From Ochromonadaceae sp. CCMP2298 (lineage: Eukaryota; Sar; Synurophyceae; Ochromonadales; Ochromonadaceae): a stretch of DNA of 10,936 nucleotides. The stretch lies in NCBI GenBank assembly GCA_026770595.1, contig MU634646.1, positions 1-10,936 of the forward strand, written 5' to 3'. Under the pieces are notes generated by a model that made no database searches, had not been told where the DNA came from, and saw only the letters and a program-made list of their open reading frames with translations. Numbering within the stretch: the first letter of the stretch is position 1; each line of letters opens with the position of its first letter. Of the stretch, positions 1 to 5,867 are shown in pieces. The position numbers and the translations under genes are program-made.

Positions 1-180
1 GATCCGGGGCTGGGCTTGGACTTGCTGGAAGACTCGGAGCTAGAAGTGGAGGCGGACTCGGAGCTGGGGCCAGGCTTGCTCTTGCTGGAAGACTCGGAAC
101 TAGGACCGGGCTTGGACTTGCCGGACTCGGCCGACGATGAACCCTCAGCGCTAGATTCTTCGTTGCTAGGCTTGGACTTG
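1..180 (-). repeat. Second coding repeat tract (SKSKPxPSSES)
   Basis: The same repeat family as at 719-985, in exon 3, with four further KSKP motifs. It is preceded by a block (about 181-260) with T-W and NEQTPG followed by GKSKP, which echoes exon 2 (SEQTLG followed by GKSKS). The tract reaches the window edge. Confidence 0.85.
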
Positions 181-1960
181 CCCAGCCAGTGCACTGCCGC
201 ATGTCCGTCGCCGGGGGTCTGCTCGTTGACAGCCCAGGTGGAGGAGCTCACATAGGATGCTGGGCTTACAGCGGATGCGAGGGAGTTGCTACCTGAGCCA
301 CTGCCGGGTAGACTGGTAGGAGGAAATCAATTAGACAGAGAGCGCAAAGAATAGATAATAGATAATAGATAATAGATAATAGATAATAGATAATAGATAA
401 TAGATAATAGATAATAGATAATAGATAATAGATAATAGATAATAGATAAAAGATAAAAGATAATAGATAATAGATAATAGATAATAGATAAAAGATAATA
501 GATAATAGATCATAGATAATAGATCATAGATAATAGATAATAGATAATAGAGAATAGAGAATAGAGAATAGAGAATAGAGGATAGAGGCGGTTACTGAAT
601 ACATGCTCTTGGGACTTACTTGACTTGAACCACGTACGTGGGAAAACTGGTCGGGAGGCTGGTAGGACCCTCAACCGCATTGCTAGTGCCATTGCTAGCG
701 TTAGGGCCAGGGCCAGGGCCATCCTTGCTGGACTCGGAAGTAGACTCGGAGCTAGAAGTGGAGGCGGACTCAGAGCTAGGGCTGGGCTTGCTCTTGGGGG
801 TGGACTCAGAGCTAGCCGTGGAGGCGGACTCGGAGCTGGGCTGCTCTTCCGCGGAGGACTCTGAACTAGGGCCGGGCTTGGACTTGCTAGAAGACTCGGG
901 GCTGGGCTTGGACTTGCTGGAGCCGGACTCGGAACTAGGGCCGGGCTTGCTCTTGGGGGTGGGCTGGGAACTGGGCTTGGACTTGCTGGACGTGGTCCAC
1001 CATGGACCATCATCGCCGAGATTGGACTTGGACTTCCCCAGCGACTGCACGCCCAGGGTCTGCTCGCTGGCTGCAGCCACGGCCACACTAGCCACAGCCT
1101 CCGCTGTTGGAGTGCGCAAAGGACCTCTTCTCGACATAGTATGCGAATTAGCTTGCCCTCGGGCGGAGGAAACTTCCGGCGTGCGGACGTGTACAGGCAC
1201 ACGTCGCTCAGGGGCGGGCGATGCGTGGGTTGCGGGCGATGCGTGGGTTGCGCGGGGTGCGGGGGCCTCCTGCGTCTTGAGGGGGGTCTTGAGGAGGTCA
1301 GGCAGGGGCACGACTGAGGGCTCTGACGGCTTCGCGCTCTTCGATCCGAGTCCGAAGAAGAGTGGTTTCCATCGGCGAAGTGTCTTCACTGGAACTGGGT
1401 AGCTAGTATTCACCTCAGACCCGAGGTGCTTGACGAACAGCAGCACGGCTAGAAGTGGCAACAACATTGGGAAATATCTGTGCGACCAACCGAGGCCAAT
1501 CTGTTGCACAATTGTGACCGAGTATCTCCATCGTGCTAGTTGGATGCCCTATGGATATTTTTGCGTTGAAATTGCAATGAATAGAACGTCAGTCAATTCA
1601 GATTTCGCCACAGTCAGCCAATTGATGCCAGCGTCATCGAATTTGTGGACATCTCGAATTTGGACATCTTGAAGAGCACCTAGCCACCCAGCCTCGCTAG
1701 TGCAGAGTACACTGACCTCCTCGAGAACTCCGAGGCCATGTGAATGTATGAATTGCGAGCCCCAGCAGCTGGAGCGGATCTCGCAGGAGCTTTCCGCCTC
1801 GCTCTTCGTCATTAGATCGTCTTCCCTCATCTCTCTAAGTTTTGTCCAAGCTTACCTCCTCCTCACTTTTTTCGGTCCCGGGTGTCCCCTGATTTTGACC
1901 TTCCCAGGTACCGGTAGAGGTATCGCTGGAGGCATGAAATCCATTCGCCTTCTTTATCAT
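1..1960 (-). CDS. Ser/Lys/Pro-rich repeat protein with one membrane segment (3' end outside window)
   Basis: I do not recognise the family. Proposed exons on the minus strand are 1960-1856, 1548-620 and 312 to beyond base 1; frame is kept across both junctions (phase 0 and phase 2). Exon 1 starts at the first ATG after an in-frame TAA and gives 35 residues rich in S, T, G and E. Exon 2 opens directly at the acceptor TAG. Residues about 60-76 (around MLLPLLAVLLFV) form one hydrophobic segment with basic residues before and after it, fitting a signal anchor or signal peptide. After it comes a long disordered region with at least ten KSK(P/S) motifs alternating with SSES blocks; at least 447 residues are encoded so far. 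If exon 1 is wrong, the ATG at 1467 would make the hydrophobic stretch the very N-terminus. An extracellular or wall-matrix role is only inferred from composition. Confidence 0.65.
313..619 (-). other. Intron 2 of the Ser/Lys/Pro-rich gene, filled by a heptamer satellite
   Basis: The donor AA|GTAAGT lies at 619 and the acceptor TTTCCTCCTACCAG| ends at 313, with a TCTAAT branch-like site just upstream. Splicing joins AA to T and keeps one frame, with the same KSKP/SSES protein character on both sides, which strongly supports the intron. About 239 of its 307 bases are the heptanucleotide array. Confidence 0.85.
349..587. repeat. (AGATAAT)n heptanucleotide array
   Basis: About 34 tandem 7-bp units. 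Most are AGATAAT. Variants cluster: AGATAAA near 447-460 and 489-495, AGATCAT near 507-530, and a run of AGAGAAT at the right end (about 548-580). The period stays at 7 throughout. The transcribed strand of the host gene carries (ATTATCT)n. Confidence 0.97.
719..985 (-). repeat. Coding repeat tract (SKSKPxPSSES)
   Basis: Degenerate coding minisatellite in exon 2. On the plus strand it shows as recurring GGGCTTGGACTTGCTGGA and GACTCGGAGCTAG blocks. In protein it alternates SSKSKPGP-like and SSESAST-like blocks of about 8-12 residues. Copies differ at both silent and replacement sites. Confidence 0.85.
1549..1855 (-). other. Probable intron 1 of the Ser/Lys/Pro-rich gene
   Basis: On the minus strand the donor is GAG|GTAAGC at 1855 and the acceptor CATAG|GGC at 1549, with a CTGAC branch-like site about 40 nt upstream of the acceptor. 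The pyrimidine tract is weak. Both flanking exons are in phase 0 and the downstream frame is closed by the acceptor TAG itself, which fits an intron boundary. It carries an ATG-started 93-codon open frame (1830-1549), which I take as chance. At 307 bp it is longer than the other introns here except the satellite intron. Confidence 0.5.
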
Positions 1961-2436
1961 GTAAAGATGAAAGAATTAAATTACAATACACATACGATTC
2001 GTTTTCCACAACCGAGAAGTGCTATAATCTGTCACCATCTTACGTGTTTAAGGCCACAGTGGCTCAAGGACTGTGCATCATCCCCAACCTGGGACAGGTG
2101 GGGCACACCGTACACCGTGCGCCAGGCAGGGAGGATAAAGCCAGGGGGAATACAGAGCGCAGAGCCCAGGGCGCGGGGTGGAGGAATCGCAGTAACCATG
2201 CTGGATCTCCTGGATCGGGATCCATGTAGTTGCCGCTCCTTGGCCAGCTGTGAGAATCGACCCAGCTCTGCTGCTAGCTGTGGAACAGTGCGTGCCCAGT
2301 AGTTCTATCTGCTGTCTGCTGCCTGCTATCTGATATTAGGGAAATCGTACCATGATAGAAGCAAGAGCGCACGCCCCAGGGTGCGGGGACTGAGCCTACA
2401 GTGGTAACTGCCACGCGCATGCGGGATAGCGCCGGC
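1961..2436. other. Intergenic region: downstream of the ankyrin gene, upstream of the Ser/Lys/Pro-rich gene
   Basis: I see no convincing gene. Plus-strand open frames here have ordinary random composition. The segment next to the start at 1960 is AT-rich (about 1965-2045). An imperfect direct repeat of about 25 bp, beginning AGAGCGCA, occurs at 2154-2178 and 2364-2388. A short dyad around GGATC/GATCC lies near 2201-2226. Confidence 0.6.
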
Positions 2437-3024
2437 TCAGCCCACAGAGGCAGAGGAGGAGGAGGAGGGGGGCAAGTCGCTGCCAGACAGGCCGATGTTC
2501 GCAACCCCACTATCATATGGTAGAGACGCGCCGTACCCCAGCAGGATTCGCTGCACCTCCTCCTGCCCATGCTGCGCCGCCACACTCCTGGGCGTGGCGC
2601 CTTCTGTGTCTGCGCAGTCCACGTCCGCGCCGAGGTGCAGCAGGCAGGCGATCGCGTACACGCGGCCCCGCGCACAGTGCAGATGCAGCGGCGACCGCCC
2701 CGCGTTGTCTTTCGCGTTCACGTTCGCACCGGCTTCCACCAGGAAAGGCACAAGCTTCTCGCCCTCCACGGAGGAGGCCGCCCTGAGGGGAAGGAAAGGG
2801 GGGGCGCCGATAGACAGGTTAGGGGGATCCCTCAGAACGGTGTTTATTCGTGAGTATGATTGCCTCAGTACTTCTACGCAGGGAATCCACGTGGCTCACC
2901 AGTGCAGCGCGGTGAGTCCATCTTCATCGTTGATCCGAAGAGAGGCCCCCAGGCCGAGGAAGTGCTGCACCACGGCCTCGTCTCCCTTCACCACCGCATC
3001 GAAGAGCGGTTCGATCAGATCCAT
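2437..3024 (-). CDS. Small ankyrin-repeat protein
   Basis: Two exons, 3024-2900 and 2782-2437, give 156 residues. The ATG at 3024 is the first after an in-frame TGA and has a good context (GCGGGATGG). The intron (2899-2783, 117 bp) has donor TG|GTGAGC, a CCCTAAC branch site and acceptor CCTTCCCCTCAG. The junction completes TGG within the ankyrin signature TALHWAA. There are four repeats at about residues 4-34, 35-68, 69-101 and 102-134, with classic landmarks LVEAGANVNAKD, GRSPLHL and LLHLGADVD. The first repeat lacks TPLH, as is usual for a capping repeat. A Ser-rich tail (SSSSSAS) ends the protein. Ankyrin repeats bind other proteins; with no other domain the partner cannot be named. It is head to head with the L27a gene. 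Confidence 0.9.
2783..2899 (-). other. Intron of the ankyrin gene
   Basis: The donor is GTGAGC at 2899 and the acceptor CCTTCCCCTCAG ends at 2783. A CTAAC branch site sits about 35 nt upstream of the acceptor. The phase-2 junction restores the Trp codon of an ankyrin repeat. Confidence 0.9.
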
Positions 3025-3374
3025 CCCGCCCAATGGCAATCAAGGAATGGAGCTTCCTGAGTGTGACGTGAAGAAGGGAGGGGAGGGAGCTCGCCCATGC
3101 TGCGGGGAAAGATTTTAGAGTGAGGGCAAAACTTGTCAGACTAGGAGTACGTACGTTTTGAAATAGTACGTACACAATGGAAAGTTTTGCCTCCACCACA
3201 GATTCACTGCACGATTAATAGTCGTGTTTTGAGTGCAATGTAAACAAAAGCGGAGACAATTAATCTGACACAAATGGTGTCTCCCCCACACAAATCAATC
3301 CATCCCATTAGCCTTCGTGAAGAGGTCTCTTGCGACCTCAATATCACACCAATTCGTCCACCCCGTTGTTGATC
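3025..3374. promoter_or_regulatory. Shared upstream region of the ankyrin and L27a genes
   Basis: A 350-bp gap between divergent start codons must hold both 5' UTRs and promoters. No clear TATA box was found. The notable content is a nested dyad at 3125-3191. Regulation is inferred only from position. Confidence 0.55.
3125..3191. repeat. Inverted repeat enclosing two GTACGTAC palindromes
   Basis: The perfect 10-bp arms are GGCAAAACTT (3125-3134) and AAGTTTTGCC (3182-3191). Between them the self-complementary octamer GTACGTAC occurs at 3147-3154 and 3166-3173, 19 bp apart start to start. The whole 67 bp could fold as a hairpin or hold paired dimer-binding sites. No flanking target duplication was seen. 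Confidence 0.8.
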
Positions 3375-4035
3375 ATGGTAAGAGGACTGTCCCTGTGGGG
3401 GCCCAGGCTCTGTCCGCGCTCTCCTCCGCGCAGCACCCCGCTCCCGCAAATTCTAACCCCCTTGCTCTCCTCTTCTGCCCCCACCAAATAAACAGCCTAC
3501 CAGATTGCACTCCAACCGTAAGAAGAGAGGACACGTGTCCGCCGGTCACGGTCGTATCGGTAAGCACAGGTCTCACCCTGGTGGTCGTGGTCTTGCCGGA
3601 GGTCAGCACCACCACAGAATCCTGATGGATAAGTTCCACCCTGGTTACTTCGGAAAGGTAAGACTCAGCTGACCAGCCCTCACTCGGACGCGCAGAGCCC
3701 TCTCTCAAACATGTTCGTAACGTCTCTGAATTTCCCCACTTCGCTGTGCACAGGTTGGTATGCGCACGTTCCACAAGAAGCGCAACTTAGATTTCTGCCC
3801 CGTCGTCAACATCGACCGCCTGTGGGGCATGATGCCCGAGGGCCTCTACGACAGGTGCAAGTCCGGCGCCGAGACGAACGCCCCCGTAATTGACGTCACG
3901 AAGTTGGGTTATTTCAAGGTATTAGGCAAGGGCATCCTGCCCGACATCCCCATCATAGTTAAGGCCAAGTACTTCAGCAAGGACGCGGAGAAGAAGATCA
4001 AGGCTGCGGGCGGTGCCGTGCTGCTCACTGCGTAA
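3375..4035 (+). CDS. RPL27A: 60S ribosomal protein L27a (uL15)
   Basis: Large-subunit ribosomal protein of the uL15 family, acting in cytosolic translation. Three exons, 3375-3377, 3496-3657 and 3754-4035, give 148 residues, which to my knowledge is also the animal length. Exon 1 is the initiator ATG alone. Exon 2 begins [20 protein letters not shown], with the basic, Gly/His-rich N-terminus typical of the family, and continues through HPGGRG, HHHRI and FHPGYFGK. Exon 3 carries [11 protein letters not shown], the YFKVLGKG motif, IIVKAKYFS and the C-terminal GGAVLLTA. All junctions are phase 0. It lies head to head with the ankyrin gene and tail to tail with ATP synthase subunit b. No C/D-box snoRNA was seen in its introns. 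Confidence 0.97.
3378..3495 (+). other. Intron 1 of RPL27A
   Basis: The donor GTAAGA follows the start ATG directly. A CTAAC branch site lies in TTCTAACCCCC, followed by a long pyrimidine tract, then the A-rich acceptor CCAAATAAACAG ending at 3495. Length is 118 bp, phase 0. Confidence 0.92.
3658..3753 (+). other. Intron 2 of RPL27A
   Basis: The donor is AAG|GTAAGA and the acceptor CGCTGTGCACAG| ends at 3753. Length is 96 bp, phase 0. It joins YFGK to VGMRTF, matching the continuous family sequence. Confidence 0.95.
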
Positions 4036-4329
4036 TTTCCCCCACTCCAACACTCCAACACTCCAATACTCCAACTCAACATACTTCACACGTCATGCAG
4101 CCCGCTCGGCTCCGCTTTTTATGGTTTGAGCGCAAGTAGAAAATCGTAACGATGCCCTTTAAGCGTTGAAGAAAAGGCTTGTGGCTCCGTGCAGTGGTTT
4201 CTGAAAGACTCCAATGCGGCGTTTTTCTCTCTCGCTACGTTAACGCAACTGGATAGGCAAGTGCGAGAACGTCAAAAATATTTTCTCTTTATACTACAGA
4301 TGAAGAGTCGGACAGTGCGTCATGCATAA
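4036..4329. other. Convergent 3' region of RPL27A and ATP synthase b
   Basis: The 294 bp between two convergent stop codons must contain both 3' UTRs. Four tandem 8-bp units, ACTCCAAC with one ACTCCAAT, lie at 4044-4075 just after the RPL27A stop. No canonical AATAAA was found on either strand. Confidence 0.7.
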
Positions 4330-5480
4330 TCAAACAGCCACAGCGTAGACGTTGCCGCCCTTGGCCTCCACTACGGGCGCGGTGGCGACTGCGGCCATGT
4401 CCTTCTCCAGCTGCACGAGGATGGGGTCGGAGCCGGGGGCCTGCTTGCCGTACGAAATCCTGTAGGCGGACAGGGACAAGGCGAAGACCTCGCCCACAAT
4501 ATCCTTGCCCATCTTGCCCTTGGCGCCGCTCGCCAGCACCTCAATAGCGCGGGTGAGAGCCATCTCCTTGGCCTTCTTATCGTTGGTGAAGGTGTTCACA
4601 ACGTCGGCCTTGACCTTGGCCATCATGCGCCTCTTGATGGCGTTCACGGCGCCCTCCTCCAGTGCGTGCAGCGAGTCGAGCTTCTTCACGATGGCATCAC
4701 GGTACATGTGCACCTCCTTGTGGTTCAGCACATCCGCCTGGGCAATGGCAAGCTGGTCGGTGAGGGTGCAGTACTGCTTGAAGTCCTCATCCAGGGAGAG
4801 GACCATCTGATCTGCTGATATGGCTGTGTTAATCTGCGTGAGCATGACATCATCAACGGCCTTGAGGTCGTCGAAGATCTCCTTGCTGTAGTCATCCAGG
4901 CTCTTGGCCATCATGCCGCCCACCTGCGTGTACATCGTGGAGCAGAAAAGGATAAAGCAAGCCACCAGCTGCGTCTCCGCGTCCAGCACGAGCACCTCGT
5001 TGGCCAGGCAGGGGATGCCGATGAACATGCCCACGGGGAGGGCGAACTTCCAGTCGTCCAGGCCCAGCTTGGAGAGCACGGTTTCGTCTCCGGTCTTCTT
5101 GTCTACATGGAGGTGAGTTGAAAGAGTGAATAGGGTGAGCCAAGGTGCTCGCAATAGCAAAGGTCAATCGCACCGCACAGCGCAAGGGCAATGACAACGA
5201 TGAGCAAGGCCCACGAAACGGAGCACTCACCGAGTATCTCCATTAAGTCCGCCTTGTCCTCGTGGTTGTCCTCGAGCGCCATAATTCTCTCAATGTTGGC
5301 GCGGATAGCCGCTTGCCTCTCGCTCTCCATGGCGCGAATGAACTTGGCCTCCTCGCCTCGCTCGCGGCCCTCCAACATTGTGCTCATGCTGCTCTGCGCA
5401 AATCTCTGCACAGGCGCGGCGGCGCCGCGCCTTGCCACCTGCGCTGCCCCGCGGCTCACAAATCGGCTGAGAGCTGACAT
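4330..5480 (-). CDS. ATP5PB: Mitochondrial ATP synthase subunit b with IF1-like N-terminal extension
   Basis: Peripheral-stalk (stator) subunit of F1Fo-ATP synthase in the inner mitochondrial membrane. Exons 5480-5231 and 5102-4330 give 340 residues, against about 250 for animal and yeast precursors. Residues 1-32 are Arg/Ala/Ser-rich without acids, a mitochondrial targeting sequence. Residues about 38-67 (GRERGEEAKFIRAMESERQA and on) look like the inhibitory helix of ATPase inhibitor IF1. The b domain starts near KLGLDDWKFALPVG, with hydrophobic segments at about 103-119 and 128-146 split by the NEVLVLDAET turn, which parallels KEIYVISAET of the animal protein, followed by a long charged helical region. 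The C-terminal part keeps stator spacing (LNHKEVHMYRDAIVKKLDSL). It is head to head with U2AF65. The b assignment is firm; the IF1 resemblance is my reading. Confidence 0.92.
5103..5230 (-). other. Intron of the ATP synthase b gene
   Basis: The donor CTCG|GTGAGT starts at 5230 and the acceptor CACCTCCATGTAG| ends at 5103; length 128 bp, phase 1. The junction gives GAC and joins LMEIL to DKKTGDE. It falls between the IF1-like extension and the b domain. Confidence 0.92.
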
Positions 5481-5867
5481 GGCCAGATTTGAATCTGAAG
5501 GGGAATTCTGCGTCCTAGAGTAGGAACCTATGAGGGATTGTCGAGATTGGGAGAACGGAGAAGCCTTCTCACCCTCCTTGCCCTCTAACCAGATTTATGC
5601 CGAATAATTGTCGCTGACGGCACATAAATAATAACATTATTACGCCTATAATACTCCAAAAATAATTGGGCGCCACCCTTTTCCATCCACTCTTCCCAGC
5701 ATCCAACAATTCTTCAAAGGCCGTCCCTCTCAGACTATCACAGTGATCATCGATCAGGTGGCTCTGACACGCTAGAAACAGTCGCGAAGAGCGCAACGAA
5801 GGGAGGAGCTCACAAGAGCAGGCAGCGCGTTCCTTTATTCCATCAGGTTTTAATCTATTGTGGAATT
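5481..5867. promoter_or_regulatory. Shared upstream region of ATP synthase b and U2AF65
   Basis: A 387-bp gap between divergent starts holds both 5' UTRs and promoters. An AT-rich block near 5600-5665 includes a perfect short dyad, TAATAA-CA-TTATTA, at 5629-5642. A minus-strand open frame at 5796-5569 begins with TTG, not ATG, and is not called as a gene. Confidence 0.5.

Noticed and set aside
331-513. Open frame reading SIIYYLL repeats
   Set aside because: It is a translation of the heptanucleotide satellite inside an intron; any frame of that strand of the pure repeat is stop-free.
625-1402. Plus-strand open frames rich in Gly/Leu/Asp/Ser over the KSKP repeat exon
   Set aside because: They mirror the repeat tract on the other strand; the minus frame has splice signals, a membrane segment and frame continuity into exon 3.
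313-1855. Both introns of the Ser/Lys/Pro-rich gene measure 307 bp
   Set aside because: Their sequences are unrelated (one is satellite, the other is not), so the equal length is taken as coincidence.
1700-2302. Plus-strand 200-codon open frame
   Set aside because: It overlaps exon 1 and the upstream region of the minus-strand gene, has no recognisable domain and has random composition.
3378-3753. Possible snoRNA in RPL27A introns, as known in vertebrates
   Set aside because: No C box (RTGATGA) with a paired D box, and no H/ACA layout, was found in either intron.
5569-5796. Minus-strand 75-codon frame with a hydrophobic stretch (FWSIIGVIMLLFM) between ATP synthase b and U2AF65
   Set aside because: It begins with TTG and has no in-frame ATG. 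I found no donor/acceptor pair joining it in frame to the ATP synthase b exon, and it lies in the shared upstream region.
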